DNA of 64,000 nucleotides from Schaalia odontolytica (GCF_024584435.1 NZ_CP102197.1:992001-1056000), one strand, 5' to 3'; shown: positions 53,582 through 62,868, numbered from the stretch's first letter. The notes: generated from the letters alone by a model not told the origin. A program made the numbers and translations.

Positions 53582-56332
53582 TCAGTCGCGAGCCTTCTCG
53601 CGCATCTCCCAGGTTTCGATGACGTCGCCCTCGGCGATGTCCTTGTACCCCAGGGTGATGCCACACTCGTAGCCCTCGCGGACCTCGGTGACGTCGTCCT
53701 TCTCGCGACGCAGGGACGCGATCTCGAGGTTGTCGGCCACCACAACGCCGTCGCGCACGAGGCGCGCCTTGGCGCCGCGCTTGATCGTGCCGGAGCGGAC
53801 GATGGAACCCGCGATGTTGCCGAACTTACCGGAGCGGAACACCTGACGGATCTCGGCGCTGCCGAGCGCAACCTCCTCGTAGATCGGCTTGAGCATGCCC
53901 TTGAGGGCTGCCTCGATGTCGTCGATCGCGGAGTAGATGACGTTGTAGTACTTGATCTCGACGCCCTCGGCATCGGCCATCTCGGCCACGCGCTCGGCGG
54001 GTCGAACATTGAAGCCGATGATGACCGCGTTGTCGACGGTCGCGAGGTTGACGTCGTTCTGCGTGATGGCACCCACACCACGGTGGATGATGCGCAGCGC
54101 GACCTCGTCACCCACGTCGATTCGGAGCAGCGAGTCTTCCAGCGCCTCGACGGCGCCGGACACGTCGCCCTTGATGACTAGGTTGAGGGTGTCGACTTCT
54201 CCCTCCGCGAGGACCTTGTCGAAGTCCTCCAGGGAGACGCGCTTGCGACGCTTGGCGAGCAGCGCCTGACGCTCCGCAGCCTCTCGCTTGTCGGCGATCT
54301 GGCGCGCCGTACGGTCGTCGGCGGCGACCAGGAAGGAGTCGCCAGCGCGCGGGACGGACGTCAGGCCGAGGACGGCGACCGGGGTCGAGGGTCTGGCCTC
54401 GGAGACGTCGTTGCCCGAGTCGTCGAACATGGCTCGCACGCGGCCGTGGGAGGAGCCCACGACGAGCGAATCGCCGACGCGCAGCGTACCGCGCTGAACG
54501 AGCATGGTCGCAACCGCGCCGCGCCCCTTGTCGAGGTTCGCTTCGATGGCGACACCTCGGGCGTCCGTGTTCGGGTTGGCCTCCAGGGTCAGCGCCGCAT
54601 CCGCCGTCAGCAGGACAGCCTCGAGGAGCTCGTGGATGCCCGTGCGCTGCTTGGCCGAGATGTTGACGAACATGACGTCGCCGCCGTATTCCTCCGCGAC
54701 CAGGCCGTACTCGGTGAGCTGGGAGCGGATCTTGTCGGGGTTCGCGCCGTCCTTATCGATCTTGTTGACCGCCACGACGATGGGCACTCCGGCCGCCTGG
54801 GCGTGGTTGATCGCCTCGACCGTCTGCGGCATGACGCCGTCATCGGCCGCGACCACGAGGATCGCGATGTCAGTGACCTGGGCGCCGCGAGCACGCATGG
54901 CGGTAAAGGCCTCGTGTCCGGGGGTGTCGATGAAGGTGATGCGTCGGGGGGTTCCGTCCTCCGCCTTGACCTTGACCTGGTAGGCACCGATGTGCTGGGT
55001 GATGCCGCCGTGCTCGCTGTCGACGACATCGGTGTGGCGAATGGCGTCGAGCAGCTTCGTCTTGCCGTGGTCGACGTGGCCCATGACGGTGACGACCGGG
55101 GGCCGGGGCGCCATGTTCTCGGCGTCATCAAGCTCTTCAGCTTCGAGGTCGATGTCGAAGGACTCGAGCAGCTCGCGGTCCTCGTCCTCGGGGGAGACGA
55201 CCTTGACGTCGTAGCCGAGCTCGGCGCCCAGGGCCTCGAAGGTGTCCTGGTCCAGGGACTGGGTGGCCGTGGCCATCTCGCCCAGGGCGAAGAGGACCGT
55301 CACGAGGGCTGCGGGATTGACGTCGATCTTCTCGGCGAGGTCCGCCAGGGACGCGCCCTGGCGGATGCGGATCTGTGCGCCGCCTCCGCGCGGGATGGAC
55401 ACGCCGCCGATCACGGGAGCATTCTGCTGCTCGTACTCTTGACGCTTGGCGCGCTTGGACTTGCGTCCGCGCTGCGAGCGGCCACCTCCGCGGCCGAACG
55501 CGCCCGGCGTGGAGCCGCGACCGCCGCGACCGCCGCCGCGGGGTGCGCCGAAGCCGCCGCCGTTGTTCTGGGGGGCGCCACCGCCCGCTCCGCCGCCGGG
55601 GCGGGCGCCGCCGCGTCCGCGTCCGCCGCGTCCGCTGCGCTCGCCGCCGGATGCCGCATTGCGCGCGAAGTTGGCCTGGCCGGGCATCATCCCCGGATTC
55701 GGGCGGTTTCCACCGGGACGGGGCGCGCCGGGACGAGGCCCGCCACCGCTGGCGCCGCCGGGACGGGGTGCGCCGGGACGGGGGCCGCCGCTGGAGGCAG
55801 CGCCGGGACGGGGGCCGCCGGGACGAGGCCCGCCGGGGCGGGGCATGCCCTGCGAGGAGGCGTAGGGGTTGTTGCCCGGTCGGGGGCCGCCGGGACGAGG
55901 CCCGCCGGGGCGAGCCGAGCGCGGGGCGGGCTTGGGAGCAGCCTCAGGCTTCTTACCCCGTGGCTTAGGCGCACCGGGCTTGGGCGCACCGGGCTTGGGC
56001 GCATCGGCCTTGGGTGCTCGCGCCTTCGGCGTCGGAGCCTCCGTGGTGCCCCGGCCGCTCGCCGGGGCCTTGGGGGCGGCCGCCTTGGGGGCCGACTTCT
56101 TGGCGGCGGGCTTTGCCGGTGCCGCCTTGGGTGCCTTCGGGGCGGGCTTCGCGTCCGCCTTCTTCGCCTTTGGTGCCGACGCGAACTTCTCGCGCATCTG
56201 CCGCACGACCGGGGGTTCGAGCGAGGACGACGAAGACTTGACGAATTCACCCGCTTCCTTCAGGTGACCCATCAGTTCTTTGCTGGTGATTCCGAGCTCT
56301 TTCGCGAGCTCGTGGACACGCAACTTTGCCAC
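53582..56332 (-). CDS. infB: Translation initiation factor IF-2
   Basis: GTPase that brings initiator tRNA to the 30S subunit. 916 aa: a small N-terminal IF2_N domain ([20 protein letters not shown]), a long low-complexity linker (about 50-310) rich in Lys/Ala/Pro, then GGPRPG/GAPRPGG repeats and an Arg/Gly-rich block, a second IF2_N motif, and the G domain with [20 protein letters not shown] and NKIDK, followed by domains II-IV. GTG start with GGAGAAAT. Confidence 0.97.
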   Translation of the reverse strand: MAKLRVHELAKELGITSKELMGHLKEAGEFVKSSSSSLEPPVVRQMREKFASAPKAKKADAKPAPKAPKAAPAKPAAKKSAPKAAAPKAPASGRGTTEAPTPKARAPKADAPKPGAPKPGAPKPRGKKPEAAPKPAPRSARPGGPRPGGPRPGNNPYASSQGMPRPGGPRPGGPRPGAASSGGPRPGAPRPGGASGGGPRPGAPRPGGNRPNPGMMPGQANFARNAASGGERSGRGGRGRGGARPGGGAGGGAPQNNGGGFGAPRGGGRGGRGSTPGAFGRGGGRSQRGRKSKRAKRQEYEQQNAPVIGGVSIPRGGGAQIRIRQGASLADLAEKIDVNPAALVTVLFALGEMATATQSLDQDTFEALGAELGYDVKVVSPEDEDRELLESFDIDLEAEELDDAENMAPRPPVVTVMGHVDHGKTKLLDAIRHTDVVDSEHGGITQHIGAYQVKVKAEDGTPRRITFIDTPGHEAFTAMRARGAQVTDIAILVVAADDGVMPQTVEAINHAQAAGVPIVVAVNKIDKDGANPDKIRSQLTEYGLVAEEYGGDVMFVNISAKQRTGIHELLEAVLLTADAALTLEANPNTDARGVAIEANLDKGRGAVATMLVQRGTLRVGDSLVVGSSHGRVRAMFDDSGNDVSEARPSTPVAVLGLTSVPRAGDSFLVAADDRTARQIADKREAAERQALLAKRRKRVSLEDFDKVLAEGEVDTLNLVIKGDVSGAVEALEDSLLRIDVGDEVALRIIHRGVGAITQNDVNLATVDNAVIIGFNVRPAERVAEMADAEGVEIKYYNVIYSAIDDIEAALKGMLKPIYEEVALGSAEIRQVFRSGKFGNIAGSIVRSGTIKRGAKARLVRDGVVVADNLEIASLRREKDDVTEVREGYECGITLGYKDIAEGDVIETWEMREKARD

Positions 56333-56467
56333 ATTTCTCCATTCCGGAAGCGCCTCCGGTCCGGAGACGCACTACTGATATTGCTGGCAGCTCATCGCTG
56401 GGTACTCATCGGGTGCCCATCAGCTTCCAACCCGCTTCCATTTTCTCGGTGTTGATGGCGCTGGCCA

Positions 56468-56755
56468 TCACTGGGTATCGATCAGCTCCTCCACGTCCTC
56501 CCACACGTCGTCCGCAACGTTTCCGTTTCGGAAGGCGCGTGCGAGTGCGCGTCTGGTCCGAGCCCGCTGGACGCACCCAGCGTCGGGGTGGATCCAGGCT
56601 CCGCGACCGGGAAGAGCCGCCGCCGGGTCAACGCGAATCAACCCGTCCGGTGAGCGCACGATCCGCACCATGTCGGATCTGCGCGCGAGTGCGCCGCATC
56701 CGATGCACGTGCGCCACGGCCCACAGGGGGGTGCTGGCGGCACGGGATACGACAC
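56468..56755 (-). CDS. YlxR family protein (DUF448)
   Basis: 95 aa. WRTCIGCGALARRSDMVRIV with its CxxC, then PGRGAWIHPDAGCVQRA, is the YlxR signature. YlxR/RnpM proteins lie between nusA and infB in most Gram-positive bacteria and were recently linked to RNase P modulation. GTG start; TAAGCT sits 8 nt upstream, and an AGGGG might also serve as ribosome site. Confidence 0.9.
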   Translation of the reverse strand: MSYPVPPAPPCGPWRTCIGCGALARRSDMVRIVRSPDGLIRVDPAAALPGRGAWIHPDAGCVQRARTRRALARAFRNGNVADDVWEDVEELIDTQ

Positions 56756-56763
56756 AATCCCCT

Positions 56764-56769
56764 AGCTTA
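56764..56769 (-). promoter_or_regulatory. -10 element TAAGCT upstream of ylxR
   Basis: TAAGCT on the minus strand, 8 nt before the GTG of the YlxR gene; it could give an internal leaderless transcript in the nusA-infB cluster. Confidence 0.35.
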
Positions 56770-56799
56770 GTCCAGCCCGGGGAATGCTCGTCCGTGATT

Positions 56800-57828
56800 C
56801 TATGAGCGACGTGTCACGTCGTCGGGCGTCGACACGCGCGACGCGATCGCGTCATCACCGGTTTCCGTGTCGGCGTGGATGTCGATGTGGAAGCCCGTCA
56901 GGCGCGCGGCCAGTCGAGCATTCTGTCCCTCCTTGCCGATGGCAAGGGAGAGCTGGAAGTCCGGCACGATCGCGGTCGCGGTGCGGTTGTCGACCGAGTG
57001 GACGACCACGCGGGTCACGCGCGCCGGCGACAGGGAGTTGGCGACAAAGCGCGCCGGATCGTCGGAGTAGTCGACGATATCGATCTTCTCCCCGCCCAGT
57101 TCGGCCATGACCGAGCGCACGCGCGCACCCATCGGCCCGATGCACGCGCCCTTGGCGTTGATGCCGTCGCGCGTGGCAACAACCGCGATCTTGGTGCGAT
57201 GTCCGGCCTCGCGGGCGATGGCCTTGATCTTGACGAGGCCCTGCTGGATCTCGGGGACCTCGCGCTGGAACAGTCCCGCCACGAGGTTGGGGTGGGTGCG
57301 TGAGAGCGTGATGCGGGGCCCGCGCTCGGTGCGTTCAACGCCGACGATGTATGCGCGAATGCGGTCTCCGTGCCGGTAGGTTTCGCCGGCCGTCTTCTCC
57401 CCGTCAGGAAGCACGGCCTCGAAGTCGTCGGACACCTGGACCATCGTGGGGCGACCCGGCCGGGGGGCTTGAACGGTGCCGGTGATGACCTGGCCCTCGC
57501 GCCCCGCGAAGTCGCCGAAGACACGCTGGTCGTCAGCGTCACGCAGGCGCTGCATGATGACGGATCGAGCCGTCGCCTGAGCGATGCGCCCGAAGTTCTT
57601 CGGAGTGTCGTCGAATTCTCCGATGGGGTTGCCGTCCTCGTCCTCATCCATGGCCATGACGGTGACGCGGCCCGTCTTCTTGTCGATCTCGATGCGGGCT
57701 TGGGAGATCGCGCCGGGCAGGTTGTGGTACGCCTTGAGGAGCGCCTCTTCGATGGCGTCGACCAGGGTTTCAAGGCTGACACCCTTCTCGTTTTCCACCA
57801 TCCGCAGAGCGGTCATATCGATTTCCAT
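56800..57828 (-). CDS. nusA: Transcription termination/antitermination factor NusA
   Basis: NusA binds RNA polymerase and modulates pausing and termination. The 342 aa product has the N-terminal RNAP-binding domain ([12 protein letters not shown]), an S1 domain (about 120-185) and two KH domains ([43 protein letters not shown]), without the extra acidic C-terminal repeats of E. coli. AGGAG lies 4 nt before the ATG and is provided by the end of the rimP remnant, whose stop codon is part of it. Confidence 0.96.
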   Translation of the reverse strand: MEIDMTALRMVENEKGVSLETLVDAIEEALLKAYHNLPGAISQARIEIDKKTGRVTVMAMDEDEDGNPIGEFDDTPKNFGRIAQATARSVIMQRLRDADDQRVFGDFAGREGQVITGTVQAPRPGRPTMVQVSDDFEAVLPDGEKTAGETYRHGDRIRAYIVGVERTERGPRITLSRTHPNLVAGLFQREVPEIQQGLVKIKAIAREAGHRTKIAVVATRDGINAKGACIGPMGARVRSVMAELGGEKIDIVDYSDDPARFVANSLSPARVTRVVVHSVDNRTATAIVPDFQLSLAIGKEGQNARLAARLTGFHIDIHADTETGDDAIASRVSTPDDVTRRS

Positions 57829-57834
57829 GATCTC

Positions 57835-57944
57835 CTACTTCCCCGTTGTGAAGCCGACGCGTGTGCGCGCCTTCCTCCTGTCCTGATAGTCAATGGTAAT
57901 CGCTTCACCGTCAACATCGCTTGTTCGCCGGTCTCGGCGGCTTC
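57835..57944 (-). pseudogene. 3'-end remnant of rimP directly upstream of nusA
   Basis: The last 27 codons before the TAG at 57835-57837 read DVDGEAITIDYQ...FTTGK and align without gaps to the C-terminus of the intact RimP at 62972 (DVDGNATTIAYS...FGAGQ), with 16 of 27 identical. Further upstream, 57928-57944 matches the rimP DNA at 14 of 17 positions once a 1-nt deletion is allowed. No start codon precedes it. It is what remains of an original rimP whose body now lies 5 kb away, or of a second copy. Confidence 0.75.
57886..57914 (-). promoter_or_regulatory. Possible nusA promoter inside the rimP remnant
   Basis: On the minus strand TTGACG (57914-57909) is followed after 17 nt by GACTAT (57891-57886), about 55 nt before the nusA ATG. 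If real, it restores expression to nusA after the upstream operon was inserted. Confidence 0.35.
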
Positions 57945-57983
57945 GAGACACGCCCCACGCACTCTGCCCGCGCGTCTCGGTTA

Positions 57984-58018
57984 CCCCCGCCGAGCGCCCC
58001 CGTCGCATTCGGCGGGGG
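57984..58018 (-). terminator. Hairpin terminator of the thiamine-precursor operon
   Basis: 10-bp perfect inverted repeat (57984-57993 with 58009-58018) with a 15-nt loop, 38 bp beyond the last gene of the operon. Confidence 0.6.
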
Positions 58019-58055
58019 CACTCGTTTCCCGGGCGGGCCCGCGCGGTGTGCGGGC

Positions 58056-58970
58056 TCAGGGCAGGAACGCGTTCGTCCACGCCCCTTTCAGGGATTCAAT
58101 CGAGCTTCCTTCCTCGAGCCAGCCTCCGCTCTCCATCCACTCCGTGTAGGTGGTGACGAGGTGCTCCTGGATCTGCCCCCAGCGCCCCGCGGGAGTGAAC
58201 CACGAGTCGCGGATTGCCCGCAGCGAGGCCCGCAGGACGCTTGGGTTCACGTGACACATCGGCCAGCTCATCGCCTCGACTGCGGCATCCTCATCGTCCA
58301 TGGCTTCCCGGTATCCGCGTTCCGTCCCTGCGAGGAAGGCACGCACAAACTCGGGGTTGCGTTCGAGCAGATCCTGGCGCACCGACAGGAAGTAGGAGTG
58401 GTGGGGAGCCACGCCCACCGAGTCGAACTCGAGGATCACGACCTCTTCCGGCGGGGTGTTCCCCTGGAAGGGCTCCCATGCTCGCACGTTCATGACGGCG
58501 TCGTAGAGGCCCTGCTCGACCGCCCGCACGTCGGGTTCCCAGTTGCCGGGATCCGCGAATCGCACCCGGTCGGCGTCGCCCCCATCGGCGGCGACGGCCT
58601 GGCATACTTCGTGAATCAGGCGGGGCACGGGAGGCACCGCGATCGTCTTGCCTTCGAGGTCGGCGAAGCGGGTGATGCCGGTGTCGGGCGTCGTGATGAC
58701 AGCGCCGAGCTGACGCTGGTTGAGCGTCGCGACGGCGACAAAGGGCGTGCCGGTGGTCCGCGATTGGAGGACGTGGCCCAGGCGAAGAGAGGCGACGTCG
58801 CACTCCCCGCGCGCGAGCACCTCGGGGGCTCCTCCCCTGTCGTATCCGTCCGAGACGAGGTCGACGTCGAGGCCGAGCCGGGCGAATCCCCCGTTCCTGC
58901 GGGCCAGGAAGAGTCCCGCGTGGTTGGGCCAGGGGTGGACGTATTCGAGCATGACGCGTGTCAGTGACAT
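58056..58970 (-). CDS. ThiY/THI5-like (NMT1-type) protein without signal peptide
   Basis: 304 aa with the periplasmic-binding fold of the NMT1/THI5 family: TRVMLEYVHPWPNHAGLFLARRNGGF at the very start corresponds to the mature start of the neighbouring ThiY-like lipoprotein (SVALDWTPNTNHSGIYLAMA). There is no signal peptide or lipobox, so the protein should be cytosolic. A His in LRLGHVLQSR lies where yeast THI5 has its substrate His, but the THI5 cysteine motif is replaced by APHHSYF. The ATG overlaps the transporter gene by 10 bp. It may bind a pyrimidine precursor inside the cell or act as an enzyme; not resolved. Confidence 0.7.
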   Translation of the reverse strand: MSLTRVMLEYVHPWPNHAGLFLARRNGGFARLGLDVDLVSDGYDRGGAPEVLARGECDVASLRLGHVLQSRTTGTPFVAVATLNQRQLGAVITTPDTGITRFADLEGKTIAVPPVPRLIHEVCQAVAADGGDADRVRFADPGNWEPDVRAVEQGLYDAVMNVRAWEPFQGNTPPEEVVILEFDSVGVAPHHSYFLSVRQDLLERNPEFVRAFLAGTERGYREAMDDEDAAVEAMSWPMCHVNPSVLRASLRAIRDSWFTPAGRWGQIQEHLVTTYTEWMESGGWLEEGSSIESLKGAWTNAFLP

Positions 58971-60595
58971 GGTGTTCCTTCGTTCGTCGTGCGCCCGTCG
59001 GGTGTTGTGAGGGCGTCTTCCACGCGGGCGCACAGGTCGTGGAATCGCTTGAGTCTTCTTGTTTCTGCCCCGCGGGGGCGGGGCAGATCGATGGGGATGG
59101 AACGGGTGACGCGACCGGGGCGCTCGCTCATGACGTGGACCTCGTCGGCGAGCTGAACCGCTTCGAGGATGTCGTGCGTGACGATGACTGTGGTCCGGGG
59201 GTTTTCGTGAAGGACCCCCGCCAACCAGTCGCACGCGGTCGCCCTGGTGAGCGCGTCGAGCGCACCGAAGGGTTCGTCGAGGAGGATCGCGCGGGCCGGG
59301 GTGAGCATCGTTCGCGCGAAGGCGATGCGGGCGCGCATGCCTCCGGAGAGTTCCTCGGGGCGGTGCGAGGCGAAACCGCCCAGACCGAGGTCCTCCAGAG
59401 CGGCCTGGGCAGCGTTCCTCGCGTCCTCCTTCGACGTGCCCGCCAGGACCAGGGGGATGGCCACGTTGTCGCGGACGTTGAGCCAGGGGGCGAGGGAGTC
59501 GGACTGCGGCATGAGGGCTCCGCACGAGCGGCCCTTGACCCGCGCCTCGGACGCGGAGTCGGGGGCCTCGAGTCCCGCCACGATCCGGATCAGCGTGCTC
59601 TTGCCGCAGCCGGAGGGACCAACGACCGCGGCGATCCTTCCCGCCGACACCGCGAGGCTGGCCCCGCGCAGGGCGCATACTGCCCCTCGCGAGGAGTCAT
59701 ACGTCTTCGCAATGTTCTCCAGCGCGATCGGTCCGGGAGCCAGGTCCTCGCCTTCCGTCGCCTTCCCTCGCGGCGACGGGAGGCGACGCCGGTAGGTGAG
59801 GGCCTCTGCCGCGCCGACAAGCCCGTACAGGAGGAGCGTCATGACGACGAGCGTTCCGGCTCCCGCGAATACGAGGTCTGTGCGAAACGAGGCCTGGGCG
59901 CTCAGGAGGAAGACCCCGAGGCCTCGCTTGGCGCCCATGAACTCCGCGGTGGCTGCGCTCGCGAAGGCGTAGGTGGCTGCAATGCGGATGCCCGAGAAGA
60001 GGTGGGCGTGTGCCCATGGCAGGCGCGCGTGAATCATGATCCAGGCGCGCGAGGCTCCCGCGACGGCCAGAGGATCGGTGAGTGCTCCCGGGGTGAGGTT
60101 GACTCCTCTCAGCAGCGCCAGCGCAACCGGAAAGGCCGTAAACACGGCGACGACAACAATTTTGGAGGTGATGGAGAATCCCATCCAGATCACCATGAGA
60201 GGCGCAACGGCGATGAGTGGGATGGTCTGGGAGACCACGAGGATGGGCGCGGCAATGCGTGCGGCGCGAGGCCACAGCGAGGCGGCGAAGGCCAGGAGCA
60301 TCCCAAACGCGATGCCCGCCGCCATTCCCGCCATCCCCTCGGCGGCCGTGGTCCACGCCGCACACGCCAACGAGGACGAGCGAGCGGCAGCGGAGGCGAG
60401 GATCGTGGCCGGGGCGGGCAGCACCCGGTCGGGCAGACGCGCGAGGTCATGCAGCGCCTGCCACGCCGCCACGACCGCCGCCAGTCCGACGGCCGCCCAG
60501 GCGGCCCGCGCCGCGTGCGCGCGCATACGGGCCGCGAGGCGCCCGCCCGGCGCACCCCCTGCGCGGCGCGGGACTGCCCTACTCGAGGAGGCCAT
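58961..60595 (-). CDS. ABC transporter permease-ATPase fusion (ThiX-ThiZ type)
   Basis: 544 aa. Residues about 1-255 are a BPD-type permease with about six helices and the EAA loop (GASRAWIMIHARLPWAHAHLFSGIRIA). After a short linker, residues about 280-520 are an ATPase with GPSGCGKST (Walker A), LSGGMRARIAFAR (signature) and AILLDEPFGALD (Walker B). In most bacteria these are separate proteins. With the lipoprotein next to it, it forms an importer of thiamine-pyrimidine precursors; the substrate is inferred from the riboswitch and from similarity to ThiY. Confidence 0.85.
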   Translation of the reverse strand: MASSSRAVPRRAGGAPGGRLAARMRAHAARAAWAAVGLAAVVAAWQALHDLARLPDRVLPAPATILASAAARSSSLACAAWTTAAEGMAGMAAGIAFGMLLAFAASLWPRAARIAAPILVVSQTIPLIAVAPLMVIWMGFSITSKIVVVAVFTAFPVALALLRGVNLTPGALTDPLAVAGASRAWIMIHARLPWAHAHLFSGIRIAATYAFASAATAEFMGAKRGLGVFLLSAQASFRTDLVFAGAGTLVVMTLLLYGLVGAAEALTYRRRLPSPRGKATEGEDLAPGPIALENIAKTYDSSRGAVCALRGASLAVSAGRIAAVVGPSGCGKSTLIRIVAGLEAPDSASEARVKGRSCGALMPQSDSLAPWLNVRDNVAIPLVLAGTSKEDARNAAQAALEDLGLGGFASHRPEELSGGMRARIAFARTMLTPARAILLDEPFGALDALTRATACDWLAGVLHENPRTTVIVTHDILEAVQLADEVHVMSERPGRVTRSIPIDLPRPRGAETRRLKRFHDLCARVEDALTTPDGRTTNEGTPCH

Positions 60596-61604
60596 TGCTC
60601 ACCATGTCTGCGGCCGACAGGCCGGGGGAAACGGGGTTTCCGGAAGAGTCCTCGAGGAGGCCCTGCGCCTCCAGGTAATCGATGTAGCTCTGCCATCGAT
60701 CGAGGTCGGCGTGTCCGACGCTGTCGCTGGCGTCCTTCCAGTAGCGTGACGCGAGCATCTCCTGGCTCTTGGCGGCCAGTTCCCGGTCGATGGAGGCGTC
60801 TGGGTTGGCGTCGATGAGCGCGTCGACCGCGCCTGCCGGGTCGGCAACGGCGTCCGCGTAGCCCCTCTGGGTGGCTTGTATGAAGCGCCGCGCCAGGTCT
60901 GGGTTCTCGTTGAGGTAGGCGGGGGTTGTTGCCAGTCCAAGCTCAGCAGGAGTCGTTTCGACGCCGTAGTCGGCGGGCATGAACCACTTGAGGGGGGTGC
61001 CCTCAAGGTCGGCCTCGATGCCCTCCCACGTCGTGAGCCCTTCGGCGAAGTCCGCACTTCCGTTGTAGACGGCCGCGTAGGCGCTCGTGCCCAGCAGAGC
61101 GGTCTCCACGTTTCCTTCGCCTCCGTCGTTGCGGATCATCGCCCGCACCTTCGCAACCCCTTCGGAGGCTCCCCACGTGGCGAAGAGTTTGCCGTCGAGG
61201 TCGGCCGGCCTCGTGATGTCGGCATTGTCCGCCCGCACGGCGATTCCTTGCGACGATTGCTGTTGGAGGTTGAAGACCATCGTCATGGCGTCCCCGCGAG
61301 CCCGGGAGCCAATGACGGAGTAGGCGCCTTCGAAGGCGAAGTCGGCGCCTTTGGACAGGAGGACGGAACCCGATCCTGCCTCGGAGTAGGGCAGGATTTC
61401 CACGTCGATTCCGGCTTGGTCGTAGTAGCCGCGGGCCATGGCGAGGTAGATCCCCGAGTGATTGGTGTTGGGCGTCCAGTCCAAGGCCACGCTGACGGTT
61501 TGTTTCGCCGAGCCGCCCCGCTCGTCTGTGCTCGCACCTGCGCAGCCGGTCAGGATGGCGCAGGCGGATAGTAGCGCGGCGGATGCCGCGAGTGCGCGTC
61601 TCAT
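60579..61604 (-). CDS. ThiY-like substrate-binding lipoprotein
   Basis: 341 aa. Signal peptide with lipobox LTGC (Cys21), then SVALDWTPNTNHSGIYLAMARGYYDQAGIDVEILPY and a later ADFAFEGAYSVIGSR segment, as in the ThiY/NMT1 family that captures formylaminopyrimidine-type thiamine precursors. Overlaps the fused permease-ATPase gene by 17 bp. Second gene after the TPP riboswitch. Confidence 0.85.
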   Translation of the reverse strand: MRRALAASAALLSACAILTGCAGASTDERGGSAKQTVSVALDWTPNTNHSGIYLAMARGYYDQAGIDVEILPYSEAGSGSVLLSKGADFAFEGAYSVIGSRARGDAMTMVFNLQQQSSQGIAVRADNADITRPADLDGKLFATWGASEGVAKVRAMIRNDGGEGNVETALLGTSAYAAVYNGSADFAEGLTTWEGIEADLEGTPLKWFMPADYGVETTPAELGLATTPAYLNENPDLARRFIQATQRGYADAVADPAGAVDALIDANPDASIDRELAAKSQEMLASRYWKDASDSVGHADLDRWQSYIDYLEAQGLLEDSSGNPVSPGLSAADMVSNGLLE

Positions 61605-61614
61605 GTCTGTCCTC

Positions 61615-62757
61615 TCAGTCGTGGGTGAGCGCGTCGTCGAGCCACGCCAGGTAGTCGCGCCCGCTCGGGCGCGTGAACCACCTGGTGTGCTCGCCGAAGA
61701 AGATGTCGAGGCACCAGTCGGCGCCGTGGAGGGAACGGGTTGCCCCGTACTGGTACTCGATCCAGTTCAGTGCCGCTTCGGCTTGGACGAGGGGCATCAT
61801 GGTGACGAGTCCACGCCTCTCGTCGGGGCTCAGCGGGCGGATCTCTTCGTAGCCCTCGATGAGTGCCAACGTGACGTCTGCGCGTACGGCGTCTTCGTCG
61901 CCATCGACGATTCGTGTCCATTCGAAGGCATTGCGTTCGATCGCGAGCGCCAGGTCGTAGACGGCCGGGTTTCGGTCCGCCAGGCCGAAGTCGATGACCT
62001 GTGAGGGGTTGTTTCCGTCCCAAAAGACGTTGGAAACGTGCAGGTCCCCGTGGGTCCATGCGACCGGCAGCCTGGGTGCTATGTCCGCGTAGGAGGCCGC
62101 GAATTGCAGGTGAGGCGCCCACTGGTCTTCGATACGCCGCCCCGAGTGCGCCAGGTATGCCCGAACACCGGGGCGTTCGGCGAGCCATCGGGGCAGGTTG
62201 CGCCTGGGATCGGAGGCGAAGAGGTGCATGCTCGATTGATAGGCGCACGCGGGGTTACGTCTCGCGCGATAGCCGGCCGAGGCGATAGCCAGGCGCGCGG
62301 TCATGGCTCCCAGGGCGCGGGCCTCGTCGAGGGTGCGGGGCACCGTCCAGGTGGGGGCGTCGCGGTATCGGTCCTCGCCTTGGGCACCTTCGTATACCTC
62401 CCACGTTCCGGCGGGTGTTTCCCAGAGGGTGTCGTGGTCGGCGAAGCGTAGGAGGGCCGGTGTGGGGATGCCCCTGTCACGCACGTGGGCGACCAAGCCG
62501 TGGACCGCTCGCAGGTGGTCGGCGGGAAGCGTGCGAGGGCCGTGTCGTTTGATGAAGACGGTGCGAGGGCCGACGTCGACGAGGATTCCCGCAGTGGTGG
62601 GGCGATTCGACACCGTCAGTGGGGTGCCGGCCAGGGGTTGTTCGAGGCGTCCGAGGACGTCCGCGATCTCGGAATCGGAGATGACGGGCCAGGCCCTGGT
62701 CGTCACATCAAGGTGCGCGTTCTTCTCGTTCACTGCGGCTCTTTCGCGTGCGCGCAC
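61615..62757 (-). CDS. APH/choline-kinase-type phosphotransferase under a TPP riboswitch
   Basis: 380 aa kinase of the aminoglycoside-phosphotransferase superfamily: VFIKRHGPRTL (ATP lysine), the catalytic loop THGDLHVSNVFWD and the metal DFGLAD. As the first gene behind a thiamine pyrophosphate riboswitch and in front of a ThiY-type importer, it probably phosphorylates thiamine or its pyrimidine precursor; this is inference. GTG at 62755-62757 (GAGGG 4 nt upstream) or GTG at 62731-62733 are both possible starts. Confidence 0.75.
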   Translation of the reverse strand: MRARERAAVNEKNAHLDVTTRAWPVISDSEIADVLGRLEQPLAGTPLTVSNRPTTAGILVDVGPRTVFIKRHGPRTLPADHLRAVHGLVAHVRDRGIPTPALLRFADHDTLWETPAGTWEVYEGAQGEDRYRDAPTWTVPRTLDEARALGAMTARLAIASAGYRARRNPACAYQSSMHLFASDPRRNLPRWLAERPGVRAYLAHSGRRIEDQWAPHLQFAASYADIAPRLPVAWTHGDLHVSNVFWDGNNPSQVIDFGLADRNPAVYDLALAIERNAFEWTRIVDGDEDAVRADVTLALIEGYEEIRPLSPDERRGLVTMMPLVQAEAALNWIEYQYGATRSLHGADWCLDIFFGEHTRWFTRPSGRDYLAWLDDALTHD

Positions 62758-62768
62758 GAGCCCTCGTG
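62755..62768 (-). promoter_or_regulatory. Start-codon hairpin, possible riboswitch expression platform
   Basis: Palindromic CACGAGGGCTCGTG holds both the GAGGG ribosome site and the GTG start of the kinase gene, a layout that fits translational control by the riboswitch. Confidence 0.4.
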
Positions 62769-62782
62769 GAAGAAGTGTCTGC

Positions 62783-62868
62783 GTCCCTACGCCGGTATGA
62801 CCCGGATCAGGTGTGTCGGTCGGAGGCTCGCCTCCCTCTCAGCCCCTCGTCTCCGGGGCTCCCGTGCA
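62783..62868 (-). promoter_or_regulatory. TPP riboswitch (THI element)
   Basis: On the minus strand the conserved blocks appear in order: CACGGGAGCCCC, GGGGCTGAGA (CTGAGA at 62842-62837), ACCTGATCCGG (62812-62802), then CCGGCGTAGGGA (62784 end). These are the sequence hallmarks of the thi-box that binds thiamine pyrophosphate. It lies 26 nt before the first start codon of the operon. Binding of TPP should shut off the downstream kinase and importer. Confidence 0.93.

Noticed and set aside
57835-58080. 81-residue minus-strand gene before nusA
   Set aside because: Only its last 27 codons match RimP; the part upstream spans the terminator of the thiamine operon and lacks a start signal. Annotated as a pseudogene remnant instead.
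58056-59678. Fusion of the ThiY-like protein to an upstream frame
   Set aside because: The upstream part is a shadow of the transporter ATPase in another frame; the ATG at 58970 matches the domain start.
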